Positions 52,439 through 62,412 are shown, counted from the stretch's first letter. The stretch: 64,000 bases of DNA from Photobacterium sp. CCB-ST2H9 (GCF_023151555.2 NZ_CP100426.1:248001-312000), one strand, 5' to 3'. Notes: a model not told the origin generated them from the sequence alone. Translations and numbers: made by a program.

Positions 52439-53625
52439 GAGGTCTCCCTGATGAGCCGATTGAACAACTGATACTGACCTTCAGATGTCGCTGACCAGTC
52501 GAACTGTTCAGCGTAATGCCGGGTTGCTGCACGGGGAAAAGGGTTGTCCAGGATGTGCTGAATGCCTTCAGCAATCGCCGCAGCATTGCGTTCGACCAGC
52601 GTACCTGCGCGGGGCTGGCGAACCACTTCAGGCGTTCCCCAGATATTGGTTGCGACCACCGGTGTGCCGCAGGCCATGGATTCGAGCAAGACGTTTGCCC
52701 AGCCTTCCCGATCTGAGGCGAGCGTCAGGACGCTCGCCGCACCATAATACCCAGAAAGTTCTTTCTGACTGAGCCGCCCCAGAAAACGCACCCTGTTGGC
52801 TACTCCGTATTGCTTTGCAAGGGCTGTCAGGGCTTTTTTCTGGGGGCCGTTGCCGGCTATCAGCAGTAAAGCCTCTGGAAGCTGACGAAGCGCTTCAATG
52901 ACCAGGTGGTGGCCTTTCCGCTCGACGAGTAAGCCCACAGAAATCACAATCGGGATATTGAGTGGCAGACCCAGTGCTTTTCTGAGTAATTGCTGCTGAT
53001 ATTCATCACTGAAGCTGAAGAGATCGAGATCAACGCCGTTTCGCAGGGTGCTGACTCTGTCTGGTTCAGCACCCAGTTCAATCATGGCGGTCCGGAGCGC
53101 ATCACAGACGGCCAGGTTATGATGACTTGCCGTCATCACCTCCTGAATGCGTTTGCGTGCACTGGGGAAGGTCGGGAGCAGATTGATGTCTGTTCCTCTC
53201 GCGGTCACCGTGAAAGGTTTGTTGAATTCTCTCGCAGCCTCGGTAATGGCGACACCGTCCGGAAAATAGTAATGGCCGTCAATGAGATCAAACTGAAATC
53301 CTTGTCGCATCATGCTGCGAATCTGCCTTTTGAGTGTATACCCGAGCGTCACAGGTGTCAGATTCATCCCTATTTTAGGGATAACAAGATACCTCGGATG
53401 ATATACCTGAATTCCGTAACGGATTTCAGTCAAAGGGACAGACGCAAATTCGCTGTATTGGCCAAACATCGGATGTGCGAAAGGAAACCAGGGGACAGGT
53501 GCGATGACGGTCAGCCTGATGTCCGGATAATGCTTTTTCAGTTGCCGGAGCCGGGTTTCAACGAAGATGCCGTGCCTGGGATTGACAGCGTTCGGATACA
53601 GGGTGGAGATGGTCAGGATTCTCAT
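52435..53625 (-). CDS. Glycosyltransferase family 4, XrtA locus
   Basis: A 396-residue GT-B glycosyltransferase of the GT4 type: 'MRILTISTLYPNAVNPRHGIFVETRLRQL' at the start, 'DLIDGHYYFPDGVAI' in mid-domain, then 'VISVGLLVERKGHHLVIEAL' and 'LTLASDREGWANVLLESMACGTPVVATNIWGTPE', with the conserved E-x7-E region. The sugar specificity is not readable. It overlaps both neighbours by four bases, which shows tight translational coupling with the amidotransferase gene. Confidence 0.9.
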   Translation of the reverse strand: MRILTISTLYPNAVNPRHGIFVETRLRQLKKHYPDIRLTVIAPVPWFPFAHPMFGQYSEFASVPLTEIRYGIQVYHPRYLVIPKIGMNLTPVTLGYTLKRQIRSMMRQGFQFDLIDGHYYFPDGVAITEAAREFNKPFTVTARGTDINLLPTFPSARKRIQEVMTASHHNLAVCDALRTAMIELGAEPDRVSTLRNGVDLDLFSFSDEYQQQLLRKALGLPLNIPIVISVGLLVERKGHHLVIEALRQLPEALLLIAGNGPQKKALTALAKQYGVANRVRFLGRLSQKELSGYYGAASVLTLASDREGWANVLLESMACGTPVVATNIWGTPEVVRQPRAGTLVERNAAAIAEGIQHILDNPFPRAATRHYAEQFDWSATSEGQYQLFNRLIRETS

Positions 53626-55508
53626 GACGTTTGCCTCCCCAAAAACTGGGCAAACATCAATAGGCTCCAGAGTGCCACCCCATGGTCCCGGCGGTTGCTG
53701 GTATGCTCTGCGATCATTTTTTTCAGTTGTTCAGGGGCAAAATAACCGCTGTCCAGCATCACAGGCGAGAGGATCTGCTCCTGGAGTAAGGGCCGTAACT
53801 GATGACGGAACCAGTGGCATAGCGGCATGCTGAACCCCATTTTCGGACGATAGAGAATGTCTTCAGAGAGCCAGGGTTCCAGCGCTTTTTTGAAGCTGTA
53901 CTTACCTTCCTGCTTGCGGATATTGTCCCGGCCAGGAATGCGGAATGCCCATTCGAGCAGCTGATGATCGAGTAAAGGGGACCGCACTTCTAACGAGTTC
54001 GCCATACTGGCGCGGTCGACTTTGGTTAAAATACCGCCCGGCAGCCAGGTTTTAAAATCCAGATATTGGATCTGTTTGAGCGGGTCGTCGCTTGGCGCAT
54101 TGAGGGCATGCTGGTGGAGGATGTGGTTGCCGGTGTAACCATTCAGGCTGTGCCGGTAAGCCGGGCTGAATAAAGCCTGTCTGTCCTGATACCGAAGCTT
54201 TGACATGGTATTCGCATAAGCATCCACCGTATCCAGCGCCAGAGACTGAAAGGTCGTTTTTGCCCGGAAACGCTGTGGCGCCCAGTCCGCTTTGGGGTAC
54301 ATGTGACCGAGAAAGCCAAACACGGGTTGTCGGATAGGGGAAGGGAGCATGTCTCTGACTTTCTGTTCTGCCAGATGAAACCGGTAGCGGCGATAACCGG
54401 CAAATACTTCATCCCCGCCATCGCCGGACAGTGCGACAGTGACCCGCTGCCGGGCTAACTGACATACCAGAAATGTCGGGAGTGCGGAATCATCAGCAAA
54501 TGGCTCATCATAAAGTCGGCCGATAATTTCGATCAGGCTGACATCATCTGCACTAACCTGTTGCTCAAAATGTGTCGTCTGGTATTGATCGGCAATCATC
54601 CGGGCGTAGCGTGTTTCATCAAATCTGGCCTGATCAAATCCGATCGCACAGGTGTTGACCGGCTCAGACTGCAACCCGGACATCATGGCGACCACGGCAC
54701 TGGAATCAACACCGCCGGACAGAAATGCCCCCAGAGGAACATCGGCGATCATGCGGATCCTGACGGCTTCTTGCAATTGCTCGATGAGCGCTTCCTGTGT
54801 TTCATGCCAGCTCAGTGCTGATGCAGGCGCCGCCAAATCCCAATACTGGAAGGGGGAGATCTGACTGCCGGGCTGAAGGGTCAGGGCATGTCCGGCCGGG
54901 AGCTTGAAAATGTTGCGATAAGCCGTGAAAGGGTCAGGAATGTAGCCGTACATGAAGTATTCTTCAGCCATTTCATTGCGCAGCGAGCAATCCACATCCG
55001 GGTGGGAGACCAGTACTTTCATCTCTGAAGCAAAGATCAGCTGCCCTTTCCGGGTGACGGTATAGAACAAAGGTTTTTTCCCCAGGCGATCCCGGGCAAG
55101 AAACAGGGTGTGGGTATTTTTATCCCACAAGGCAAAAGCAAACATCCCGCGAAAACGCTTCAGGCAGTCTGTTCCCCATTGTTCCCACGCATGCACAATC
55201 ACTTCCGTGTCGCTCAGGGTGCGAAACTGGTGTCCGAGATTTTTCAGTTCACTGGCTAATGTACTGAAGTTATAAATTTCACCATTGAAAACAACTGCGA
55301 CCGTGTGGTCTTCATTAAACAGCGGCTGGTGCCCGCCTGACAGATCAATAATGGACAGACGACGGTGTGCCAGACCTACCCATTCATCGGTGTAATATCC
55401 CTCGTCATCCGGACCACGATGGCGCTGGAGCCGGTTAATGTGCTGCAGCAGCCTTAAATCAATCTGATCCGCCCGCTGCAGATTCATAATCCCTGCGATA
55501 CCGCACAT
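53622..55508 (-). CDS. XrtA-type amidotransferase (asparagine synthase-like)
   Basis: A 628-residue glutamine-dependent asparagine synthase-like enzyme. The N-terminal GATase2 domain begins MCGIAGIMN with the nucleophile Cys2, followed by 'RGPDDEG', and the C-terminal synthetase domain has the ATP pyrophosphatase loop 'FLSGGVDSSAVVAMM'. In exosortase A loci this gene is the XrtA/PEP-CTERM system amidotransferase (TIGR03108 type), thought to amidate an exopolysaccharide component. AAGGGG precedes the start. It is 45 bases after xrtA. Confidence 0.92.
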   Translation of the reverse strand: MCGIAGIMNLQRADQIDLRLLQHINRLQRHRGPDDEGYYTDEWVGLAHRRLSIIDLSGGHQPLFNEDHTVAVVFNGEIYNFSTLASELKNLGHQFRTLSDTEVIVHAWEQWGTDCLKRFRGMFAFALWDKNTHTLFLARDRLGKKPLFYTVTRKGQLIFASEMKVLVSHPDVDCSLRNEMAEEYFMYGYIPDPFTAYRNIFKLPAGHALTLQPGSQISPFQYWDLAAPASALSWHETQEALIEQLQEAVRIRMIADVPLGAFLSGGVDSSAVVAMMSGLQSEPVNTCAIGFDQARFDETRYARMIADQYQTTHFEQQVSADDVSLIEIIGRLYDEPFADDSALPTFLVCQLARQRVTVALSGDGGDEVFAGYRRYRFHLAEQKVRDMLPSPIRQPVFGFLGHMYPKADWAPQRFRAKTTFQSLALDTVDAYANTMSKLRYQDRQALFSPAYRHSLNGYTGNHILHQHALNAPSDDPLKQIQYLDFKTWLPGGILTKVDRASMANSLEVRSPLLDHQLLEWAFRIPGRDNIRKQEGKYSFKKALEPWLSEDILYRPKMGFSMPLCHWFRHQLRPLLQEQILSPVMLDSGYFAPEQLKKMIAEHTSNRRDHGVALWSLLMFAQFLGRQTS

Positions 55509-55553
55509 ACAATTCCCCTTTAAACCGCCATTGCTGCTGATAATTCTGTTTTG

Positions 55554-56984
55554 TTATTGGGTTTCTGCCGCGGGCACATCCTTGTCCTGTTCGGCAATTT
55601 GCCGGATTTCAGTGTCATTCAGTTCTGAACTGGCAATAGCGATGACATTTGAAAATCCTTGCTGTCCGGCTAATCGATAGGATGCTTTGACCAGTTTGAT
55701 GGTCAGTGGGTTGCTGCTGCAAAAATCGTTGACGCAATACCAATATAGAACACGCATAGTGCTGCCACTGGCATTTGTCACCGTCATGGTTCTGGCTTTG
55801 ACGCCTGAGGCTAAGTGGACAGGCTGACTGGTTTTGACTGACCAGGTTTTTTTGCTGAAGAGTTGATTCAGGCTGCTGATCAGCTCGCCATCCTGTTGCC
55901 AGATGTTGTAACGCGCCGTAAAAATTTCAGCTCTTCCCCCGGCAGTTGCCTGACGTTGATACATTTGGGCATGAGGAAATTCTATGCCCCATGCCGACAG
56001 CGTTACCTTTTGATTGGGATTGAAGTCTGTGTTTGCCGACGCTTCGGGCGACAGATGCTGAGTCAGTTGCTGATTCCAGATAGCTGTGATGCTGAAGAGA
56101 AGGGTAATGATGCTGATAACCCCCCATTTTTTCACGGGTGAAATCTGGTTTTTTCGTGGCATGGGAAGTGTCGATGGACGCTCGGCATCTGAAAACAAAC
56201 TGGCCGTGAAAAATATCACCATGATGATCAGGCTGAAGAAAACCCAGCCATAAATCAGGTGATCGGCCCCTGCAGCGTATTTCATGTCACTTAAGTAGCC
56301 AATCAGGACGATGCCGTAGGCGCGAATACCGTTAGCGAGAATCGGGAAGACGAAAGAGAAGGCCACAAACAGGATTCGTTTGTAGGTTTTCGTAAACTGC
56401 AGATACGCAAATAATGTACCCAGTGCGACGCTGGACATCAGGAAACGTATCCCGGAACAGGCCTCTGCCACATAAAACCGGCCGTTGGGAATGGTGATGT
56501 ACAATCCTTCCCGGTAAACCGGTATGTGGCTGAGATTGAGCAGCCACACGGAAAGATCAGCGGTGATGATCTGAAGGCGGGGAATCAGACTTTCGCCGAA
56601 AGGTATGGCGAAGAACAGAAAGAGTAACGGAAACCAGAGCCGGCGGGCAATGACGGTGCCCAATAAAGCCCAAAGCAGTAGCTGGAGGCTGAGGACTGTT
56701 GCCACATGCTCAAAAAGCCCGAAACCTGCGGCGCGACCTGTCAGCCACAGGATGCTGGGAATGATTAACGAAACGGCTGCGATCCAGCTGACGGTCAGCG
56801 GGGTCCGACGAATGGTTTCTCTTTCCCGCCATACCAGCCACAGGCTGATGGGTAAAATCAGAAAACAATGCTCATAAGTTTTCGAATTCATCCAGACCGA
56901 CATCATATGGCTGATTGAAGGCCAGTACAGCCAAAGCCATGCTGTCAGTGGTAATGCCAGGCGAAACCAGATTCGGTTAACCAT
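55554..56984 (-). CDS. xrtA: Exosortase A fused to an EpsI domain
   Basis: A 476-residue membrane protein. The first 280 or so residues form the eight-helix exosortase with the predicted catalytic Cys176 (YVAEACSGIRFL), Arg221 (LANGIRAYGI) and His242 (GADHLIYGWVFF). The remaining 190 residues are an EpsI (DUF3485-like) domain ('VTLSAWGIEFPHAQMYQRQ...RVLYWYCVNDFCSSNPLTIKL'). It should cleave and transfer PEP-CTERM proteins in the inner membrane, with EpsI supporting polysaccharide processing. It overlaps the upstream glycosyltransferase gene by 8 bases. Confidence 0.93.
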   Translation of the reverse strand: MVNRIWFRLALPLTAWLWLYWPSISHMMSVWMNSKTYEHCFLILPISLWLVWRERETIRRTPLTVSWIAAVSLIIPSILWLTGRAAGFGLFEHVATVLSLQLLLWALLGTVIARRLWFPLLFLFFAIPFGESLIPRLQIITADLSVWLLNLSHIPVYREGLYITIPNGRFYVAEACSGIRFLMSSVALGTLFAYLQFTKTYKRILFVAFSFVFPILANGIRAYGIVLIGYLSDMKYAAGADHLIYGWVFFSLIIMVIFFTASLFSDAERPSTLPMPRKNQISPVKKWGVISIITLLFSITAIWNQQLTQHLSPEASANTDFNPNQKVTLSAWGIEFPHAQMYQRQATAGGRAEIFTARYNIWQQDGELISSLNQLFSKKTWSVKTSQPVHLASGVKARTMTVTNASGSTMRVLYWYCVNDFCSSNPLTIKLVKASYRLAGQQGFSNVIAIASSELNDTEIRQIAEQDKDVPAAETQ

Positions 56985-58215
56985 GCTGAGCTTCCAGATA
57001 GGTGAGCAGTGGCGCTAGCCTGGCGTCCCAGCTGAAGTGGTTTTCGATCCAATTTCTGGATGCAGTTGCAGCCTTGACGGGCTCCTTTAACCGTTGGCAG
57101 ATCCAGTCAGCCATCGCTCTGGCGTCATCGGCAACATACAGGGCTTGTTCCGGATAGTGACGCGGATGATTGCACGGATACTCTTCCAGCCCTTCAAGAC
57201 CCAATGATGTTGTGAGGACCGGTTTTTCCATCGCCATGGCTTCTAAAATTTTGTTTTGGATTCCCCGGGCAATCTGCATGGGGGCGACGGCAGCTTTGGC
57301 GTGAAAGAGGTAGGGACGCACATCTTCGACACGCCCGGTCACGATAATACCGGGTAATCGGGACAGTGCTTTCACCTGTGAGGTCGGGGAAGAACCGACA
57401 ATATAGAATTTGCTGTCCGGGTGGTGCTGAAGCACGGTTGGCCAGACCTGACGGGCAAACCAGCTGACGGCATCCACATTGGCCCAGTAGTCCATCGCAC
57501 CGGTAAAAACAATGTAGTTGTCATGGGACAGCGGGTGCATTGTATGGCGAGAGAAATCTGCGTCCGGTGAGAAATACTGGCTGTCGATACCATTTTCAAG
57601 TGTTTTGATCTTCGGGTGACAGGCCGGTGGGACCAGAGCCGTGAACGCATTTTTCTCTGTTTCGGTGACAAAGCAACTGAAATCAAACTTGTCGCAGACT
57701 TGCTGTTCAAAGCGTGCCAGCGTCCGGTATTCCCGCTGAAAGACATAACTCGCCAGCCCGGTTTTTTTCTCGGCGTACTGGCGCCATTTTTCAGAATCGA
57801 GGTCGACGAAGTGCATCACTTTATGCAAGGCAGATGGGGCATCCATCAGGTATTGCGCCATACTGCTGGAAAACACCATGGCTTTGTCAATTTGCTTGCG
57901 TTTCAGGCAGGATTTCACCCAGGCTGACATGGCCGGATGGTGATAATAAGGCAGCGTCATGGGATGACGGCCCAGCAGGGCAGTCAGGGCTTTGATGCGG
58001 GCAACAGCGGGATGCAAGCGGACAAAGAAAGCCTCGTGGCACAGCGCTTTGACTTTATCCTGGTATTGCAGATCGTAAGGGTCATCCACAAAGCATCCCA
58101 GACAGACCTCATAGTGCTGATTGAGGTATTTCAGCAGATGATAGCTGGCAATTTTATCCCCTTTATTGGGCGGATACGGGATTCGGTGACACAGATACAG
58201 GATGAAAGGTTTCAT
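56977..58215 (-). CDS. XrtA-system glycosyltransferase (TIGR03087 type)
   Basis: A 412-residue GT-B glycosyltransferase. The start 'ILYLCHRIPYPPNKGDKIASYHLLKYL' is characteristic of the exosortase-associated TIGR03087 family; the donor domain contains 'IVFTGAMDYWANVDAVSWFARQVWPTVL', 'FYIVGSSPT' and 'NKILEAMAMEKPVLTTSLGLEGL'. It adds a sugar during repeat-unit assembly. It lies 13 bases after the FemAB-like gene and overlaps xrtA by 8 bases. Confidence 0.92.
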   Translation of the reverse strand: MKPFILYLCHRIPYPPNKGDKIASYHLLKYLNQHYEVCLGCFVDDPYDLQYQDKVKALCHEAFFVRLHPAVARIKALTALLGRHPMTLPYYHHPAMSAWVKSCLKRKQIDKAMVFSSSMAQYLMDAPSALHKVMHFVDLDSEKWRQYAEKKTGLASYVFQREYRTLARFEQQVCDKFDFSCFVTETEKNAFTALVPPACHPKIKTLENGIDSQYFSPDADFSRHTMHPLSHDNYIVFTGAMDYWANVDAVSWFARQVWPTVLQHHPDSKFYIVGSSPTSQVKALSRLPGIIVTGRVEDVRPYLFHAKAAVAPMQIARGIQNKILEAMAMEKPVLTTSLGLEGLEEYPCNHPRHYPEQALYVADDARAMADWICQRLKEPVKAATASRNWIENHFSWDARLAPLLTYLEAQHG

Positions 58216-58228
58216 GTGCTTGCTCCGA

Positions 58229-59284
58229 TCAGCCCAGGTATTTGGATAACATCGGCCCGATGTGTTTGCTCAGACCTAAAGGCAGGTTCTGCCAAGCTCG
58301 AATGAAATAGCGATATTTGGGGTTATTGGGCGAGAGGTTCGGCGGCCTTTTGGCCTTCACCAGTGCGATGCGGTAATGCAGCGGTTGCTCTTCCATACCC
58401 CAGTGTTTTTTGTAGTGATAGGCGCCAGAATCAATTTTACTGCGGCCAAAGTCGAACAGTTCAGCGCCGCGTTGCCTGGCCTGAACCATTAACTGGTAGT
58501 ACATAAAATCGTTACTTTTCAGGTCCCGGGCTGCTTGTGTTCCGCCGCCGTAATAAGGCAGTACCTGATTCTTATAGTAAAAACTGAGCACGCCGGAGAC
58601 TGGTTTCCCATTTGTATCCCGTACCACCAGAGTTTCGCAGCTTTTGCCAAAAGTCTGTTTCAGTTTCTGAAACAGGCTGGGGTGAAATACCGGGGTACCC
58701 AGATTTCTCACACTCTCAGCATAGAGTTCAAAACAAAGGTCAGGATTGTCTTCCGTTTCCCAGCTCAGGTTATTTTTCTGGGCATGACGAATGACAGCGC
58801 GTTGCTTGCGTTTGATGCCGGAGAGAATGTCATCTTCTGAATCCGCCAGTTTGTTTTTGAACGTGGCATGATGGCAGTGCCTGATCCAGGGGGCCTGGCA
58901 ATCTTGTTCCTGACGGTCACGCAGTTCGATGTAATCCACCTGAAGCTTGCAGCCTAATTCCAGAGCAGCGGCTTCCAGCTGATGCCGGATCGTGTCCTGA
59001 TCAGCAATCACACCGCCATAGACACAGAAAGGCGTCGAAACTAGTGCATGTCCAAACAGAACACTTTTTTGTTCAAACATAGGCAAAACGCCCACCACCT
59101 GACCTTCCCGCTGAGCCATCAGGTAGTGGGGCTGATGTCCAAAGACGTCATTGATGACATCCAGCCAGCCGGACAGATGAAAAAAACTGCCTTGCTGATG
59201 TGTATTAACGTACTGATCCCAGGCTGTGTAATCTTTCCGGGTTAGTTTGCGAATCGTCAGGTCCTGATTCATAGTCATACTCAT
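58229..59284 (-). CDS. FemAB-like XrtA-associated protein
   Basis: A 351-residue protein of the exosortase-associated FemAB-like family (TIGR03019): 'LTRKDYTAWDQYVNTHQQGSFFHLSGWLDVINDVFGHQPHYLMAQREGQVVGVLPMF' and 'YYGGGTQAARDLKSNDFMYYQLMVQARQRGAELFDFGRSKIDSGAYHYKKHWGM'. It is a GNAT-fold protein expected to transfer an aminoacyl or acyl group to the polysaccharide. Three in-frame ATGs (59284, 59278, 59272) compete; none has a clear ribosome site, and the deacetylase gene overlaps by about 70-80 bases, so coupling is likely. Confidence 0.9.
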   Translation of the reverse strand: MSMTMNQDLTIRKLTRKDYTAWDQYVNTHQQGSFFHLSGWLDVINDVFGHQPHYLMAQREGQVVGVLPMFEQKSVLFGHALVSTPFCVYGGVIADQDTIRHQLEAAALELGCKLQVDYIELRDRQEQDCQAPWIRHCHHATFKNKLADSEDDILSGIKRKQRAVIRHAQKNNLSWETEDNPDLCFELYAESVRNLGTPVFHPSLFQKLKQTFGKSCETLVVRDTNGKPVSGVLSFYYKNQVLPYYGGGTQAARDLKSNDFMYYQLMVQARQRGAELFDFGRSKIDSGAYHYKKHWGMEEQPLHYRIALVKAKRPPNLSPNNPKYRYFIRAWQNLPLGLSKHIGPMLSKYLG

Positions 59285-60140
59285 TCAATTGATAGGCCTG
59301 GCTAATCGTGCTCCACCGGAAGTCTTCCAGCAGACTGTGGAGCCGTGCTGCCATATGTTCAAGGTTCAGGTAATGCCGGAAACGGGATTTCAAAGGCGCC
59401 TGCGAAATTCGGGGTTGCCCGGCATCAATCTCCCACGGATGAAAATAAAAACAGAAGGGCTGGTCGTATCGTTCGGTGAAGCTGCGGATGAACCGTTTAC
59501 TGAATGCGTAAGGATAAAAACGAAAATAGCCGCCGCCACCGATAGGAATATTCGTTCCCAGGGTCTGATAGGTCGGGATCGGTATTTCCATTAATCTTTC
59601 TGCCCGCTGGTGGATAAAGCGCGGCCAGTCCGGACAGCCATAATGATCGTGCCTGACCGGGTAAGTGCTGCTGCTGAAGGTAAACCCCAGTGACTGAAGA
59701 ATATCGAATGCCCAAAGGTTACTCGGATCGATCGAGAAACTGGGTGCACGATAACCATGGACTTCTTTACCAGAAATGTCTTCGAGCAGATGTTTGCTCC
59801 TGCTGACATCCTGATAAAAGGCATCTCGGGTTTGCTGATTGGCTTTGATGTGCGCGTACCCATGGCAGGCAAGCTCATGGCCTTGTTCTGTAATGGCTCT
59901 GATCAGGGAAGGGCAGGCATCTGCGACCCAGCCTAAGACGAAAAAAGTGGCTTTGACATGATGCTGCGCAAAAATATCCAGGACTTCTCTTGTGCTGTAA
60001 TCAACGCGTAAGGGGTAAGTTGTCCCCCAGTCTTGGCGACGAATAACAGACGAAAATGCGGAGACATGGAAATAATCTTCAACATCGACCGTCATGGCAT
60101 TTAATTTTGAAGAAAATTTTGGCGCGTTTAAAAAACTCAT
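59205..60140 (-). CDS. XrtA-system polysaccharide deacetylase
   Basis: A 311-residue NodB-fold deacetylase. 'AMTVDVEDYFHVSAF' holds the catalytic Asp, 'THE'-like metal sites appear as 'GHELACHGYAHIKA', and 'YRAPSFSI' is motif 3. The C-terminal 'FCFYFHPWEIDAGQPRIS' segment and its length match the DUF3473-containing exosortase-associated deacetylase family (TIGR03006 type). It should remove acetyl groups from the polysaccharide. ATG 60140 follows AAGGGG and lies one base after the sugar transferase stop; its end runs about 80 bases into the FemAB gene. Confidence 0.93.
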   Translation of the reverse strand: MSFLNAPKFSSKLNAMTVDVEDYFHVSAFSSVIRRQDWGTTYPLRVDYSTREVLDIFAQHHVKATFFVLGWVADACPSLIRAITEQGHELACHGYAHIKANQQTRDAFYQDVSRSKHLLEDISGKEVHGYRAPSFSIDPSNLWAFDILQSLGFTFSSSTYPVRHDHYGCPDWPRFIHQRAERLMEIPIPTYQTLGTNIPIGGGGYFRFYPYAFSKRFIRSFTERYDQPFCFYFHPWEIDAGQPRISQAPLKSRFRHYLNLEHMAARLHSLLEDFRWSTISQAYQLNEYDYESGPDDSQTNPERLHSLGSVR

Positions 60141-60141
60141 A

Positions 60142-61542
60142 CTAACGCCCCTTGCCAAACAGAACGATTTCAGAAGTTCTGATCAAAATTAATATATCTA
60201 ACATCAGACTTCTGTGCTTAATGTAATAAAGATCAAACTTCAGTTTTTCAATGGCATCTTCAATGCCTTCCCCATAAGGGTATTTTAATTGGGCCCATCC
60301 GGTCAGGCCGGGTTTCACATATAAGCGATGGTTGTAGTAAGGAATAGACTGTTCGAACTGATTGGTAAATACTGGCCTTTCAGGACGGGGGCCAACAAAG
60401 TTCATATCGCCTTTCAGAACATTGATAAGTTGTGGCAGTTCATCGAGTCTGTATTTTCGGATGAACTGTCCTACCCGTGTGATACGGGGATCATCGCGGC
60501 TGGCCATTTGTGCTCCTGCCTTTTCCGCATCCAGATGCATGCTTCTGAATTTATAGATGGAGAACGGCTCGCCTTTCAGACCGGTACGTTCCTGCGAATA
60601 CAGAACAGGCGCGTTAAGGCCGTCTTCCCATTTGATCATCAGGATGACCGCGATTATCAAGGGCCAGGTTGCCAGCAGAATCAATAAAGCGATACAGCAG
60701 TTAAACAGCCAGTAAAATTGTTGCCGGGTGCGATTGCGTGCAGACAGCGCGTTGAAGATAACCCAGGACGGATGAATGTGGTCGACGGCAACCTGTCCGG
60801 ACTCTCTCTCGATGAAATCGATGATCTCAATGATTTGAATCCCCTGCATTTTGCACCGGGACAGGCTTTCTATGGGGAGATTTCCCCGGCGTTCATCGGC
60901 AGCAATAACAATTTCTTTGATGTGATGTTGCCGGACGACATCTTCCAGCGGTTCATTCAGCGGGATGATCGGAGAAACACCGGATGTTTCCAGATTATCA
61001 CCCGACATCGGGATATAGCCGACAATATCAATCCGAACGCGGTCGGACTGGCGTCGCATACAGCGATTGATCAGACTGGCACGCTCACCGGCCCCTAAAA
61101 TCAGGACTTTTAGTCTGCCCAGCATTTGATAACGGGAACGGATGGCGATATAGCGCACGATGACCAGCGCAACGAGTGCCGTACTGTACATCCATTCTCT
61201 GCTGAACCCTTCAGGAAAGGACAGGGGTGTGATCAGGTACAGACTCGTCGAGAGCATATACGCCAAACTTATGGCGACTAATATTCTGGCGGCAATGCCA
61301 CTGTAAGATTCTCTGATTTTTTCATTATAAAGGCCAACTGATAACAGAGTCAGCTGTAAGGGAAGTGTAAAATAAATGAGATGAACAACATTAATGACAT
61401 TCCAGACATACAAAGACCCCGATGACTCGGGGTGGTTTGCAATCAGCTGAACACACCAGAATATGCCGGAAAGCACTAATATGTCTGAAAAAATGAGTAC
61501 AGCGTTACTTAAATTTAAATCATGAAATTTTGCTTTTGTCAT
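60142..61542 (-). CDS. XrtA-system initiating sugar transferase
   Basis: A 466-residue polyprenyl-phosphate sugar-1-phosphate transferase. Four or five N-terminal membrane helices and a NAD-binding-like middle region ('[19 protein letters not shown]') are followed by a membrane helix and the catalytic PglC/WbaP-type domain ('[28 protein letters not shown]...[38 protein letters not shown]'). It loads the first sugar phosphate on undecaprenyl phosphate and so starts the repeat unit (TIGR03013 type). The first gene of the eight-gene reverse operon. ATG 61542 is used; a GTG at 61551 is possible. Confidence 0.93.
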   Translation of the reverse strand: MTKAKFHDLNLSNAVLIFSDILVLSGIFWCVQLIANHPESSGSLYVWNVINVVHLIYFTLPLQLTLLSVGLYNEKIRESYSGIAARILVAISLAYMLSTSLYLITPLSFPEGFSREWMYSTALVALVIVRYIAIRSRYQMLGRLKVLILGAGERASLINRCMRRQSDRVRIDIVGYIPMSGDNLETSGVSPIIPLNEPLEDVVRQHHIKEIVIAADERRGNLPIESLSRCKMQGIQIIEIIDFIERESGQVAVDHIHPSWVIFNALSARNRTRQQFYWLFNCCIALLILLATWPLIIAVILMIKWEDGLNAPVLYSQERTGLKGEPFSIYKFRSMHLDAEKAGAQMASRDDPRITRVGQFIRKYRLDELPQLINVLKGDMNFVGPRPERPVFTNQFEQSIPYYNHRLYVKPGLTGWAQLKYPYGEGIEDAIEKLKFDLYYIKHRSLMLDILILIRTSEIVLFGKGR

Positions 61543-61753
61543 ATTCACCACATCCGAGGTGTAATTTATTAATTAATCGCCTCTTATGTAATGAGTATCG
61601 GCAAGCATAAAAAATCTGCAAAATAAAAAAATCATATATAGTTAAATTAGTTCAATGAGGCATTCGCCGGCAGTCATTGCAACTTCACTGAACCCATCAA
61701 GCCTTAGAAAAAGGCATGTAAGACACGGACTTAAATGCAGGATGGATGCTGTT
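61543..61753. promoter_or_regulatory. Divergent promoter region of the XrtA locus
   Basis: About 210 bases, very AT-rich from 61570 to 61650, separate the reverse operon from the export genes and must hold both promoters. I found no sigma-54 core with exact spacing here. Confidence 0.5.
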
Positions 61754-62401
61754 ATGACAAGAAGCGGTCACCTATCGAAGATTACAAGTTTGACAGCTGC
61801 AACACTGATGGTGCTTCTGGCTGGTTGTTCGTCGAACTCGTTGCCACCTTTACCTACGGCAACCCCGCAACCCTCTCTGACAAAAAATATTAATCAATAC
61901 AAATACCTGATTGGTCCCGGCGATACCCTGAATATCTTTGTCTGGGGCAATCCTGAAATTTCTGGGACTTACGTTGTCCGTCCGGACGGCATGCTGACGA
62001 CATCTCTGGTGGAGGATGTCCCGGCATCCGGCCGCACGCCGACTGAACTGGCCAACAGTTTAGAAGCACGTCTGGCAGAGTATGTCCGGGATCCGATTGT
62101 CAGCGTCATCGTGAATGGCTTTGTCGGACCTTACAGCGAGCAGGTCAGGGTGATTGGCGAAGCACAACAACCGATGGCAATCAATTACCGTGAAAATATG
62201 ACATTGCTGGATGTGATGGTGGCTGCCGGTGGTCTGACAGATTTTGCCGATGGCAATGATGCACGGCTGATCCGTGTCGTTGGCGGTCAGCAGAAAGCCT
62301 ATGCCTTGCAGTTAGGTGATCTGCTGAGAAGTGGTGATATCACCAGAAATGTCGACATTTTGCCCGGCGATATCATCATCATCCCTGAAGCCTGGTTCTA
62401 A
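61754..62401 (+). CDS. Wza-like polysaccharide export lipoprotein, XrtA type
   Basis: A protein of about 215 residues. The signal ends in LMVLLAGCSS, a lipobox, followed by a polysaccharide export (Poly_export) domain ('YKYLIGPGDTLNIFVWGNPEISGTYVVRPDGMLTTSLVEDVPASGRTPTELANSLEARLAEYVRDP') and a SLBB domain ('VRVIGEAQQPMAINYRENMTLLDVMVAAGGLTDFADGNDARLIR'). It should form or contribute to the outer-membrane export channel (TIGR03027 type). ATG 61754 gives a short clean lipoprotein signal; ATG 61742 and the longer frame from 61655 are alternatives. Confidence 0.92.
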   Translation: MTRSGHLSKITSLTAATLMVLLAGCSSNSLPPLPTATPQPSLTKNINQYKYLIGPGDTLNIFVWGNPEISGTYVVRPDGMLTTSLVEDVPASGRTPTELANSLEARLAEYVRDPIVSVIVNGFVGPYSEQVRVIGEAQQPMAINYRENMTLLDVMVAAGGLTDFADGNDARLIRVVGGQQKAYALQLGDLLRSGDITRNVDILPGDIIIIPEAWF

Positions 62402-62412
62402 TTGGAGGTTTT

